This document shows positions 22,907 through 34,740 of a stretch of DNA of 64,000 nt, piece after piece. The stretch spans positions 2,490,796 through 2,554,795 of the forward strand of contig NW_003101676.1 of assembly GCF_000003855.2 (NCBI RefSeq). Direction: 5' to 3'. Position 1 is the stretch's first letter. Each line of letters starts with the position of its first letter. A program made the position numbers and the translations under genes. The notes below the pieces were generated by a model. It did no database searches, was not told where the DNA came from, and saw only the letters and a program-made list of their open reading frames with translations. This DNA is from Blastomyces gilchristii SLH14081. Lineage: Eukaryota; Ascomycota; Eurotiomycetes; Onygenales; Ajellomycetaceae.

Positions 22907-25564
22907 TTAGTCCCTTCTTTCCAGAAGCAGTTCTCATCAGTCAAGAGTCACTGTTTCAGATAATACAGAACTCAGAGTTCAGGTCAGTTGATCATAGCTG
23001 ACTCATTTCACAAGATATTATCAATCACAGCTGTGTGATCTCTCATTGAGAATATCTTCAATCTCTCACTCAAGCTTATTATCTTCTTCTATGATCCCTG
23101 GTGATTGTCAGTTGAAAGTTAGTTGAGAAGAAAACAGATCAGTGATGATATGATGAAGCAAGCTTGTGTGAAAGATATCATGAATCTCTGATAATATGTT
23201 AAGACAGTAGTTATGACTATCTAGAACTTCTATCACTTTATACTTGATATGACAGTAATCTAGTGTATGAGATGAACATGTGATTTATATGTTCTTAAGA
23301 TTCAATCATACTAGATTTTCTATCTTATATTGTTCAGCAGAGTCTCAGTGAACATTGATTTGATTCTCTTAATCTTGTTTCACAGTTATCATGAAGACCT
23401 CTGCTCAATCACAGGCATCTCAGAGTTTTATTACTATATTATCAGCAATCTGAATTGAACTGCAGAGGTTCAGTGTGAACTGTGTAATCTCTAGAAGATT
23501 TAACATCTTCATGTGATAACTATGTGTAAGAAAGAACAGGCTTATATCTATTAAAACAGCATCTCATTCATTGATAGCAATCTCTGCATGTAGAAGCAGA
23601 TCATGTCAATCATCTTATAAGTGATTACAGAACTTACAGAGATAGTTCTTTACAGTCTGAATTATTCATTCTGATGCATTATCAGTCTCAGAGTGATAGA
23701 CAGTTGATAGATAGTATATAATCTTGAGAACTTGACAGATTCTTGTTCAGAGAGTACTCATGAATTGACAGCTCTGATCTGATACTATAGATCTCAGTAA
23801 TTCATGCATCTGATAGAACAGGCTTCTTAGAAAAGCTTCAGTGACTTGTTTGATATTCATCTTATCACAGAGTTTCAATATAACACTCTTGCTCAATCAG
23901 TTCATAATGATCAGAACATTTCTACAGCTCTTACTCTCAGAGAGATCAACAGAGAAGTTAATTATTACATCTTATCAGATTCTATCAGAGATATCAAGCA
24001 GTTTCAGCAGGCCTTTTCTACAGTTCTTTCACAAGATAATGAAGAAACAATAGTTACAGTTTCAGACAAAATATCTGATACTGTTTAATATCTCAGATCA
24101 GTAGAACTCTCAGAAGATTATTCAATACAGTTGTTCTTAATCTGAATGATCAGTCATACATGAATTATGCATCTCTTGCATTATTCAAGTGTGTAAGAGT
24201 TCAGAGTAGAGGACTCAACATTGCTCACAGAATCATAGAGTGTTATTGTCATCAATTGAGCATTCTGAAATGTCAGTTCTTATACATAGTTCTGAGGGGA
24301 ATCAGAGTGCTTCTTGACATACTGCTTCAGTGAGTGTTTAAAGAAGTTCATCAGTTTGAGCTGTTATATGTTATAATTCATTCAGTGTAGATTCAGAAGA
24401 AGTTGAGATATCAGTGTCAGTGTCAGTATCAGTTCAGAGAGAGAGTGTTCTAATTGAAGAAGTGTGTATAGTATTATGAGTTGTTTCATCTTGATTAACT
24501 AGTATCTTTAAATTCAAGAGCTGATACTCTTAATTTATTCAGTGAGTATCTGTTACATCAGATGACATATCTTGCTCTTATCATGAGAGAGCATCTGTCA
24601 TTGAGTTCTGACTGCCAGAACAGTCGTGTATTATAAAATGAAAGCAGCTTAAGAACTCAGATCATTGTATCTGTCATTCAGTGAGTTTACAGATAGTTAT
24701 GAAGTATTTGAGATTCTTATAATCTGTGACTATCTCAAATTTGAAGACACTTCAGAGTTCAGAGTCTTATTCTTCTAAACAGTGTATGATTATAAGAAGT
24801 TTCTTATCATAGATCTCATAATCGCATTCAGCAGGACTCAGTTTCTTAGACATGAAGACACATGATCATAGAACACCTTCATCATTATATTACAATATCA
24901 CTTCTTCTGTCACATAGTCAGAGAAATCAGGTTCAACAACTATCTCACAATCAGAATTGAATATTATCAGCAGAGAGATATTAATGAACATCTTCTTTAT
25001 CTGTGTAAATGCAGCTTTGATGTCTACTGATTATTGAAATACTGTGTCTTTCTTAGTGAGTTCTGTAAGTGATCTCACAATATCTGAGAAGTTTCATACA
25101 AATTGCTGATAGAAGTTAGCAAATCTGATGAAGCTTTGTACATCTTTCACAGTGTGTGAGGCCTCTCATTCAAGAATAGCAGAGATCTTCTCAGAATTCA
25201 TTCAGATTCCCTTGCCAGCTTCTATGATGAAACCTAAGTATTTAGTACTCTTGACTTCGAAATCACACTTGTCAATATCAATTGATAGTTCTGCTTCTCA
25301 TAGTCATTGTAATACTCTTTGTACATGCTCTTGATATTTCTTTCTGAATTCATCAGTGAAGATGAGAATGTCATCTAGATAAGCAGATGCAAATTCATCA
25401 AGAAAGTCTTGAAGTGCTCAGTTGATATACTTCTGAAATGTACTGAGAGCATTGATCAGTTCAAAGAGTGTGACTACTCATTCAAAGAGACTATATCATG
25501 TTCAGAATGCTGTAAGTCACTCATCTTCTTCAGTGATGTGAATCTTATGAAACACAGTGATGAC
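22888..25564 (-). pseudogene. Gypsy C pol fragment: RT, RNase H, integrase, chromodomain
   Basis: Collinear with copy A from its stop codon inside the LTR to the RT active site: the YLDD region, as its reverse complement, is near 25370-25385. Integrase zinc, core and chromodomain parts follow toward lower coordinates. The open piece 23846-24088 on the opposite strand is a shadow. Broken by many stops and cut off within RT. Confidence 0.85.
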
Positions 25565-25715
25565 GTCCGGTTCACGTTTGGCTGGATAACTCCACCACCA
25601 CACAGGGTATGCGGTCGGCGATGGGGTCAGAATGCTCGTATGATCGAGGGCTTTTCGATGGATCTATCGGCGGGTTCTTATTCGAAAAATCGAGCGAGTT
25701 CGTGGTGGAGCGGTT
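25565..25715 (+). repeat. 151-bp direct repeat, right copy
   Basis: Gap-free partner of 12913-13063, CpG still present (GCTCGTATGATCGAGGG). It joins gypsy C on the left and runs into the second chromovirus on the right. A 109-codon open frame (25609-25938) crosses it into the downstream element. Confidence 0.9.
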
Positions 25716-27440
25716 AAAGCTCGGATTGACTGAAGAGTCTCTCAATTCTTCACAAGAGAAGAGAGAGAAGAGAGAGAAGAAGCCTGCACAACTACTCTCT
25801 ATAACACTGAGAGTCAACACTCTGAAGATCTCTGTGAGAATCCTTGAAAAGAGTATCTATAACCTGAAGAATTTGCAGGCTTTGAGAAGCATTATGAAAG
25901 ACCTGATGCAAGAAGAAACAGAGTATAAGTCTTTATAAGATCTTCTATTCAGATTGCTTAAACTGCAACTGAAGAATGAATATGCTCAGTATATTCAGAA
26001 ACTGCTTACAGCAGAGATTAATTCTGCAGAAATAAAGAATTAAAGAGACTTAAATGATCTCTTACAAAGAGAGAGTCAGATTTATATGCCTGTGAATGAG
26101 TTTCTACATATAGAACTTATTAAAAGATATCATGACTTTTCTCTAGCAGGTCATTTTACAGATACTAGAACTCATGAGTTACTCATAAGAAAATACTTCT
26201 GATCAAAGATGTGAGAACTTATGAAGAAGATAGTGAATTCTTGTACTATTTGTCAGAATTTGTAAGTAGTGTGATTCAGATTATATGAAGAACTTACTCC
26301 TCTACTCATCTCACAGAAACCTTGAGAACAGCTAGAAATGAATGCTCTTGTGAGTCTCTCTGAAAACAAGAATATATATAATGCCTGCTTTGACAGTGTG
26401 CTGATGATAGTGAATCACTTCATCAAGATAGCACACTTTATACTCACAAGAACTTGAAGTCAAAGAATTTAACTCATATCTTTATTTATAATGTAATCTG
26501 ATTGCATGAGTTGTCTGTAAATATTGTCTCAGATAAAAAATCAATCTTTACAGAAGAGTTCTGATCTAATCTGATAACTATACTGAAGATCTCATAAGAT
26601 CTAAGCACAGCTTTTCATTAACAGACAGATAATCAGACAGAATGTCTGATAAGTATATTGAAACAGTATCTGTGATACTTTATTAATTATAATCAGAATG
26701 ACTGAGTGTATTGATTATCACTTACAGAGTTTATATATAACAACTCAAAGCATGTCAGCACAGATAAAACTCTCTTTGAAATACTCACTAGAACTTATCT
26801 ATGAATGATCTTGATAAATCTGTGAGAGTACACTATAGAGTGTGATGATGCCTGTGAACAGGCTGAGAGAATTCAGAAGATTCAGAAGAAAGTCTGTAAA
26901 TTCTTGAGAAAGACTCAAGAGTATCAGAAGAGATACTATGACTTTAAGCATATTATAAAGAGTTTCAAGAAAGATGATAGAGTCTGACTGAGTCTAGAAA
27001 AAATCATTATATAAAGATCTAGTAAGAAGCTGAATCTCTTACAGACAGAGTCTTGTAAGATTATAAAGAAAGTTAGTTTAAAGTTCTACAGATTAGAACT
27101 GTCACCTGAGTTATAAAGATATAATATTTTTCATGTCTCTTTGCTCTGTGAATATAAGAAATTCTTAGAAGAGAACTCTGTGACTCATTACTCTGTTTAT
27201 GAAGTACTAGAGAATAAAAGAGAATATCAGGTTAAAGAGATTATTAACTCAGAGAAGTGAGATCATAAGCTCTGATTTAAGATTCAGTGATAAGAGTATT
27301 CTGATAAGATGAATAAGTTCACTTGAGAACTATTTAGACAGATAAGATATCTGCAGAAGCTGAGACATGACTTTCATACTGTGAATTCTGATAAGTCAGA
27401 ATAATACAGTCTTTGCTAAGAATCTGATTGTGATAAAGAT
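25716..27440 (+). pseudogene. Different chromovirus: integrase and chromodomain fragment
   Basis: A second Ty3/gypsy family, not matching copies A-F at the nucleotide level. Seen in order: a charged region to about 25938; an H2C2 integrase zinc motif near 26110-26265 (ELIKRYHDFSLAGHF, then NSCTICQN); an integrase core start near 26330-26460 (NALVSLSENKNIYNACFDS, NHFIKIAHFI); the later core with an HxTDNQTE-like region near 26610-26650; and a chromodomain-like end near 27195-27390 (EVLENKREYQVKEI). No RT or RNase H lies upstream, so the element is internally deleted or rearranged at the 151-bp repeat. Stops are TGA, TAA and TAG. Confidence 0.75.
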
Positions 27441-28411
27441 ATTAATACTGTTATTTACAAGCTCTAGTCTATAAAATAATGAGTTTCTACTGAGATGAAC
27501 AGTCTGTGATGTATATAAGAGAAGAAGAAATCATACTCTTATTAAAGCTAAAAAATAAGAAAATAAAAACAGGGCTGTGAACACAATTTAGAGACTAACA
27601 AAGAAAAAACAAAGAAAACTCAAATTTATACTCTTAATATTCACAATACTTAACTCTCTTACAACTATTAATTTCTCTCTTTAAAGAAGCAGAGAGTATC
27701 ATATCTGTAATACAGATAATTATTACATTTGATGTGAAGACTGTCAGAAATACACAGACTTCAGAGAAGTTAAATATCAGAGTGTGTATAGTTGCAGCAG
27801 AGTCTTGAGAGCTGATTATCTATATGTGTGATCAGATATTTCTTATAAAGCTGTGTTCACTCTCTCAGTTATGCTGAAGTATTCAGTCTGAAAACAATTA
27901 AGATACAGAGAGAAAGCTCATCTGTTCAGGTCAACTTCTGTTATAAATTCATGACATTCACATTGCCTTGATTACCTGGATTTTGCAGGTACCTGAGGAC
28001 TCATCTCTCATTGACAATGAGATTGTGAAAATGTGCTGCAGTGTGAGAATCATTGATGAGAAACCTAGGCATATTTACATATACCTGGTCAGAGATTGTG
28101 CAGACAGAGAGAAGGTGATCATAGACCTGCAGAGCTGCAGAAGACACTGATAACACTGAGAGCTTTACAAGAATTATCAGCTAGAATCTGTAAGGAATTA
28201 CTTGTGAGAAGACTTATAGCAAAGAAGAGAACTACACTGCTTAGAGTCAGAGACTGACCTGAGAGAGGCATGGGATTGACTGCTGGTCTGAAGATTGAGT
28301 GTGATGACAGAGCTGGAAGAAATGAAGATGCTGTCATGAGTGATGACACTCCTGCTTCACCAGCCAGTAAAAAGCAATCAGAGAAGTCACAGAAACACTC
28401 ACAAGAAGCTT
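27441..28411 (+). pseudogene. Unrecognised coding-like stretch, lightly damaged
   Basis: Follows the chromodomain fragment. Near 27690-27850 one frame has a Cys-pair (CNTDNYYICEDCQK) followed by VYSCSRVLRADYLYV. Near 27968-28150 a 60-codon open frame begins MITWILQVPEDSS. From about 28130 another frame stays open to 28411 with a single TGA and ends SDDTPASPASKKQSEKSQ. The pieces are in different frames, so there are frameshifts or introns. Stops are clearly rarer than in the neighbours. I do not recognise the protein; it may be a gag-like or extra ORF of the second chromovirus, or a captured host fragment. Confidence 0.35.
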
Positions 28412-29082
28412 AGCAGTAGTTAGACATTGTTTACAAAGATATTAAAATTGAAAAATTTTTATTCTTAAGAAGTTCTTGAATCAATATACAGATATTGTCA
28501 GAAACACTCTCTCTCTATCATCTAAGTGAAAACACTTCACAGATAAATGAAAATACTCACAGTTTATAAAAATAAGAGCTGTTACAGAAAAAGAGAAAAG
28601 AAGATGAGATTTCATAGACAGATCTGAGATATTTATACTACTCTAGAGAGATTTGCTTACACTGTGAGTGATCTCATGAAATAGTCAGATCACTCTAGTA
28701 AATAAGAGTGATTATGAATTGCAGGCCTGAATCTTTCTATATAACTATAAAGAGTGATTACAGACTGTGAATATCTTGACTCTACAATTCTACAGAGTTG
28801 ATAAAAGAATGAAAGATTTCTCACAATTCTACAGTGTTAAAGAACAATGATTTATAAGAATGAATGAAAGATTAACTTACAAATACTTCTCTTTGATGAG
28901 AGTGATCTCACAGAGAGTGATTCATCTGTGAGATGAATCTGTATGATGATTATACAAGAATCTTGTGAAAATAATTAAGAGTCAACTGAAATACTTCTGT
29001 ATGAAAGATATAAGATGAATCTGTGTGATAGTCAGAGAAGAATCTGTAGATTACAAAGAATCTCATGAAATAAGAAACTGAG
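28412..29082. other. AT-rich stretch, nothing recognised
   Basis: No domain, tandem array or terminal repeat seen. Several imperfect repeats of CTCATGAAAT and GATGAATCTGT occur (28673-29070). Probably interior or untranslated sequence of the second chromovirus. Confidence 0.3.
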
Positions 29083-29501
29083 TGACAGACTCTTTTTCCT
29101 TTATAATAACAAGGGATTTTTCCTCACTGAGGTTTTTTATAGATATGAAGGGTTTTTAGTGAGTATCACTGCAGTGCTGAGCTGATTCTATAAAGTCACT
29201 CAGTGAAAGACTTCACAGATGAAGCCTTAGAGAGAGGGAAATATGTAAGAAATCCTGCTTCTCATGAATTCTTTATCTCTATTTCTATCTCTTATATAAT
29301 CAATAGAGCTAGCGGCCCTTGACTACACACAACTATATAGACTGGAGTTCATGAATACTATTCATAACTCAGCTTAAATGCTATTATACATTTGATCTCT
29401 ACATTTTATCTTTCTACCGTGAATACTTCTAGTAGTTAATAGTACATATCACGTCAAGCTGCAAACACCCGAATAATCGCCTGCGAGCACTTATTCTTAC
29501 A
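29083..29501 (+). repeat. Possible 3' LTR of the second chromovirus
   Basis: About 419 bp starting TGACAGACTC and ending TTATTCTTACA, with a TTATATAATC box before a CpG-bearing tail (CTAGCGGCCC, AATCGCCTGCGAGC). It directly precedes LINE sequence at 29507. No partner LTR was found in the window, so this is a proposal from position, TG...CA ends and composition. Confidence 0.4.
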
Positions 29502-29506
29502 CTTTA

Positions 29507-30711
29507 TCAGAAATTATATCATTCTTTCAATCTCTTCTAGCAGTAGTCAATTGTTTCCTTTTAGATGTGATATTCTCATTTCATCAAGGTTTTGAATACT
29601 CAGAAGACTTTCTCTTTGAAATATTATCTTTAACACTTGCTAGAATAATAGATGTAATGAGCTTCACTCTATTCTCAAGCATTTCATTTGAGATATCTTG
29701 ACCAGGGTTTCAATACAGCTCACTCTGCCTTTCAGATTTTAACAGTTTTATACTTTCTTCAACTGCCTTCCAGTCAGCTTTTTCAAAGTTAAACTGATTA
29801 GAGAGAAGAGGATTTTCACTCATATATTTCTCACTCAGTTCAATATTAAATTGAATAATCTCATGACCTGATTCTGATGTCTCATTTGAATCAATAAACC
29901 AGTTTACAAGTCTTTTTTCTATTAGATTTTGTGACATGAAGGTTAGATCTATAATAGATTTCTGTTTCATGTCTTTTCTAAAGAATGTTCGTTGATCAGA
30001 CTTGTTAACCAAATCTATTGAATGCTCAAAGGTTCATTCAATTAGATTATCAGCTCTTACTGCTCTTTTGCATTCTGAATTCCATCAGGGATGATGTGCA
30101 TTGAAATCTCCTGCAATTATAGAGTTTCTTGATGGAGTTATGTTCAGAAATCCTCTATTAATTGTTCAGGTGTTATTATTTTCCTTCAATGACTTTTCAT
30201 TATAGATATTTATGAGCTGTATAGTGTCAAACTCATTCTCTTTATCTATAATATCACCCATCAGAATATCAGGGTCAGACATGATATCAAATCTTAGATT
30301 AAATTGATATGTTGATCTCTGTCTTCCATAGATCACTACTCTTGACTTTATCTCAAACTTTTGAGGTAAAAAGCAGTAGTAGCTTGAATGAGAAATGACA
30401 TATTTTTGCTCAGCATCAAAATTCGGCTCCTGAAGCAGTACAAAATCAACTTTTTATTCAAATGCAATTTGAAGACAAGAATAAATGCAATTTGAGTTTC
30501 TATTCACATTATTTTGAATAAATGTGATTTTTAAAGAGTTTTTAAACTTTTTTTGTTGTTTTTGTTGTATATTCATACTAAAAGAGAGTAGAGTAGAATC
30601 TAATCACTATCATCAGATAGTAGATTATAACTGTTCTGAAAAGTAGAAATTTCAACTGCTTGCATTATATCTAGTTTATCACCAGAGTCATTTCTCAATT
30701 CTCTAATCTTA
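29507..30711 (-). pseudogene. LINE copy 2: endonuclease fragment
   Basis: Minus-strand LINE ORF2 fragment of the same family as copy 1, matching 8365-9310 plus 2300-2560 with no hAT insertion, so it shows the empty site for H1. Motifs: IDLTFMS near 29935, SGHEIIQFNIE near 29850 and a GDFNAHHP-like segment near 30090. The piece 29710-30012 is an uninterrupted 100-codon frame. It is cut at 30711, where hAT H3 begins abruptly, and at 29506 by the possible LTR. RT and RNase H are absent. Confidence 0.85.
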
Positions 30712-31160
30712 ACAGAAGAAGATTAAGAGAGTGTTGAAGTAAAAGACAAAGAAGTTAAAACTGATAAGTTTTTTATTTATTAAGAGATAACAATTTTTGA
30801 TAACACTTCTATTCTCTAATTGATTAGCAGAAGCTAACAGAGAAGAAGAGAATTGAGGCCTTGTTCAGGTCTTGAATGCACTTCATAATTCAGAATATTG
30901 AGAAGACAGCCCTGCTCTCTGAGCATGCTAATCTGCTTAGTGCTGAAGTGAAACCTGAGACAGCAGATCAGAAAATGTAGGATTTTGAGATGTAAATTAA
31001 TCTAGCTGAGAGAGAGCAGCAGAAACTCTTCTCTGAGAAGACAGTGAAGAGAGATTTTAAGATAATTATTATCTCAGATAAGAAGAAGAAGAAGAAGAAG
31101 AAGAATAAGAAGTGAATTATGAAGAATAATGAGAAGAATAAGAAAGAGAAGAAGTAGAAA
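30712..31160 (+). pseudogene. Second hAT ORF (copy H3), clearest copy
   Basis: After an acceptor-like TTAGCAG at 30830, a frame reads KLTEKKRIEALF, then the coiled-coil-like EKTALLSEHANLLSAEV and a run of lysines (31080-31112), ending about 31160. A few TGA/TAG stops remain. Upstream exons are lost at the LINE junction. Function unknown; it lies upstream of the transposase on the same strand. Confidence 0.42.
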
Positions 31161-32560
31161 AAGTTTTTTTCTTTTTATATTAATTAGTTATAAGTTCATA
31201 ATTATTAATAATTGAAATTAATTTTAAGTTTTCAAAAATTATTGTACAAGTTGTAATCAAGTCAGAAATAATATATATATATATATTTAACTATCATGAT
31301 TTACAAATCATTATAATATATAAGTATCAACATTTTTTCACCATTGATATTCACAGTATTAATATATTTTTAATGCTATCATCTAATAACACAATTTGAT
31401 AACACTCTCTTTCATAATATTAATATATTTTAAGAAATATGACAGAGATTAATCAAGATTGTTTATTTACTTTTATACATCAATAATATTCAATCTGAGT
31501 TAGTACTAAAATTATAACTAAGCTAAGAAACAAGATTATTTTCTCTTATATTAATTCTTCTTACACACATCAGTGATCAGTTATTGAAAATAAATTGTTA
31601 TCTTTCTTAAATTATTATCATGTCTTGTGAATTCACTTCTTTCACTTCTTTTATTTCTATTGAAGATTCATAAACTCTTCAAGAAATCACTGTGAATCAC
31701 AAAGTCTATGTTATTTACAATTCAACACAGAATGATTTCTTTCAATTATAATAAATAATCACTTCATTCTTCACATCTGATTTCAGGTTATGAAATTTAT
31801 GAAAAACTCAACACAAACACTGAGATGAACTATGAAATAATTATCAACAGATTATATTACAGATTACTGAAGAGTCATCTCTCTGCTACAATCACTACAA
31901 CTTCATTCAGAAACATTCATTATAAACTGATTATAACTCTGAAGAAATTTTTCAATATCTGAAGTCATCAGAATACAGACAATAAAAGAAAAATAATCAG
32001 AAAATTACTACTGAGCTGATAAGTTACTCTATCAGATAATGATTTTTAATAAGACTAACTTTCTAATTTGAAGAAAATCATGTAAAAATGATTATGTACT
32101 AGTACTTTGATTTCATAACTCTCATCTGATAACTTCTGTGAATAATTACTTTGTATATATATATCTCTGAATCTTTCTCTTTAATTAATTGAAAACTCTG
32201 AATTCTGAACACTTCTTCAAATACTTAATTCAAATCTTCATATTTCACATCAATTCTGTCTTCAGTCTAACCTTGAGACACACTACAAAGTCAATATACA
32301 ACATCTAGAATCAGAGTTGAAAAATCATCAAAAATTGTCTCTCACAGTGAATGCATGAACTAGTATAAATAATCTTACATTTATAAGAGTTACATGTTAT
32401 TACATTGATAAGAATTGAACTTATTAAGAGATATTAATTGAATTTAAATCATTGATCAGTAGTCATACTGAGAATTATATGACAGAGATATTAATGACTG
32501 TGATTAAAAATGACTATTAAGATATTAGTCTCAGTCTTCTTACAATTACAACTGATAATA

Positions 32561-32933
32561 GCCCCGGTGGCCGAATGGTTAATGCGGCCACCCGGTAGCG
32601 CCTTGGCGTGGGAAACCAGGGCGTGTGGGTTCGAAACCCGCAGGGGATACATTAAATCCGGAACTCAAGCACCTCAGGTTTCTAATAAATACAGAGGTGT
32701 ACAAATCGCTTCAATAAAATTGCTCTATGTTCCTGGGCTGGGAAGTTATTATTGCATGTATTTAATTGTCACTTCTTTTGTATTTCCTATGTTCTTGTTA
32801 TCTTGGCGCGGTCTCAACACCTGTATTTCCTCCTGTATAATCAACACTTGGCCTGTATTTAACATCACGCAAGGACTCATCATAAGCTCCGCTTGCATAT
32901 GAGTATAATGAAAGAATAATAATAATAATAATA
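32561..32933 (+). mobile_element. tRNA-derived SINE, undamaged
   Basis: 373 bp flanked by a perfect 13-bp duplication acaactgataata (32548-32560 and 32934-32946). It has a tRNA-like head (32561-32648), a unique body of about 260 bp and an (AAT)n tail at 32911-32933. CpG is intact (GCGGCCACCCGGTAGCG, TTGGCGCGGTC), so it probably entered after the surrounding hAT had been mutated, or escaped because it is short. It has no ORF of its own. Its mobilising LINE may be the family seen here, since that also ends in an AAT-type tail; this is inference. Confidence 0.88.
32568..32638 (+). promoter_or_regulatory. Pol III A and B boxes of the SINE
   Basis: A box TGGCCGAATGG at 32568-32578 and B box GGTTCGAAACC at 32628-32638, close to the tRNA consensus. 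The long distance between them and a GGCGTGGGAAACCAGGGCG arm suggest a class II (Leu/Ser-type) tRNA origin. The acceptor stem pairs only partly (CCCC/GGGG), so it is not a working tRNA gene. Confidence 0.75.
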
Positions 32934-34740
32934 ACAACTGATAATACTGTGAATAACTACACTATGATAAAGAGCTTAGAGTAAAAATTGACTTTTCATT
33001 TGTAAAATGATAAACAAGATCATATTCTCTGTATTACTCATGTGATTTAACTTGTGATGCAAATACTGATAAAGAATCTTAATATCAAGATGAAGAATAA
33101 TGAGATAACTGATTCTTGAGATGAGAATAAGATGAAAGTGATTACTGAAGTAACTTTTACATTTACTTTGTAAAAGATAAATTTTTTTAATAACACTTTT
33201 TAATATTACTGTTTAATAATGCTTTTTAATAACACTACTGTTAATTTTGAATAGATTGACTAATAATTTAAATATCACAGATTTGAAACATTGTTAATAT
33301 GATTTATATCTTCTCTAAACAACATCAATGATTTCATGATATTTAATAAACAAATAAATCAGTCACATCACTGAATATAATACAGAATGTTAGAATACAG
33401 TGAAGTTCAATATACAAGATAACTATTCAGACTCTTCAATTATGTTAGATGATTAATCATTGAGTGCAACACTCTGATCAGAAAAAGATTCAGATATTGA
33501 AACTTTCTAATATGAAGTGAACTCAGTTGAAATATATAATTAATTTACTGTTTCAGTTTTATAAGATAATGAAGACAGTCTCAATCACTTATACATCAAT
33601 ACTGCAGTCAGTCTGATGAGTGTATAACAGTTTATTTACTTATCTTGAGAAGCAGTTGAATCACTCAAAAAGAAATTCAGTCTGAAATAATGCTATAGTG
33701 CAGGCTATTATTACTATAAGAGATAAACTGACATATTAATACAGCAAAACTGAACAATCTTTTCCAGAGTACTATGCTATAGCAGCTCTACTAGATTTCT
33801 CTCATTGAGTTAATATCTACACTTCTCAAGATTGAACAGAGAAGGAATGAGACTTGTATGTTACAATAGTTCAAGACTACTACAATGTCAACTATCAGAG
33901 ATTTGAATGAGCAGATGTTTGAGATGTAAAGACAGTGAAATACAATTCTCTAGTAAGTAATGATCTTTGATAATACTTCATATCATATAGAACTATAATA
34001 CTAACTTTGAAACAGAACTTACATATATTGATTATAACTGAAAATCAGGCAAAACTATATACTTATAAAACTGAATTTGATCACTATCTTCAAGATGATC
34101 TGACAAATTTACACATTAAATCAATTCTAGAGTTATGAAAAATTGTTGAGAGTATATATTCAACTATTACACTGATGATGTGTGATATTCTGACAATTTC
34201 ATTAACAGAGATAAGAATGAAGTGAAAGTTCAACTCAAGTCAAGATATTTATCACTATTATCAAGAACAATTATAAGAAGAAACAATCAAGAAACTCATG
34301 ATTATAAAACATGAAATTATCAGACAGTTTAATACCTCTGATCACAGTATATCAGAGAAGTGTAGTTTTCATGAGAAAGTGAAGAATAAACTTGTATAAG
34401 AATGTATTTAGTTGTTTCATGAGCATTATCAATAATCATTATCAAATTCTGATTATATAAGCAATCACTGAATGAACTGAATGAGACTGATTTTAATCTT
34501 CAGTCTCAGTTTTATTCTGATTTTGAAAGAATGATTATCTTTCACAGTTTATTCTGAGAAATTACTCTCATTTCACTGTTCTTGAATTAAATCTAGTCTT
34601 TTTTCACATCATTTCTCTCAGAAATGGTTCATTTTCAGATTTTTTTGAGGCTTGGTCCTGGTGGGACTCACGTCAAGAAATGCATAGAATCAGATCAAAT
34701 GAGATCAAATGTGAAATTCATGATCCCGCCAGCCAGTCTA

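Larger units (their letters stand above)
22593..25564 (-). mobile_element. Gypsy chromovirus copy C, truncated
   Basis: Same family as copy A, reverse orientation. The 3' LTR and pol from chromodomain back to RT are present; the rest (protease, gag, 5' LTR) is missing because the element stops at 25564, where the 151-bp repeat begins. It starts at 22593 within hAT H2 sequence (left flank ttcag); the hAT sequence expected on its other side is not found next to it. Confidence 0.9.
31619..34399 (+). pseudogene. hAT transposase (broken by stops and by a SINE), copy H3
   Basis: Best view of this family's transposase. A possible start ATG is at 31619. Then a block with TVNA, RVTCYYID and SSHTENYM (32348-32470), followed by LLTITTDN, where the SINE enters. 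After it come TDNTVNNYTM and the Cys/His segment CITHVI (near 33030), then FPEYYAIAALLD (33764-33800), DLYVTIVQDYYNVNY (33850-33900), an intron (about 33952-34015; GTAAGT, TACTAAC, CAG) and the dimerisation end with DHYLQDDL and CDILTISL. The stop is TAA at 34397-34399, created by CAA to TAA; H1 reads four codons further to a TAG. Stops are at former Arg, Trp and Gln codons. Confidence 0.82.
30712..34740 (+). mobile_element. hAT transposon copy H3, truncated, carrying a SINE
   Basis: Reverse orientation to H1. The right end is intact (CCCGCCAGCCAGTCTA at 34725-34740) and lies in gypsy E gag. The left end is lost: at 30711/30712 LINE copy 2 joins H3 in the middle of the second ORF. It carries the most readable transposase of the family and an undamaged 373-bp SINE. 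The flanking 8 bp on the right (gatataac) has no partner because the other end is gone. Confidence 0.88.

Noticed and set aside
25572..25820. 82-codon minus-strand frame over the 151-bp repeat
   Set aside because: It overlaps the plus-strand frame that leads into the integrase fragment; no recognised domain, and only the repeat part has a second copy.
32510..32902. 130-codon frame across the SINE
   Set aside because: It begins in decayed transposase and reads through a tRNA-like head; not a gene.
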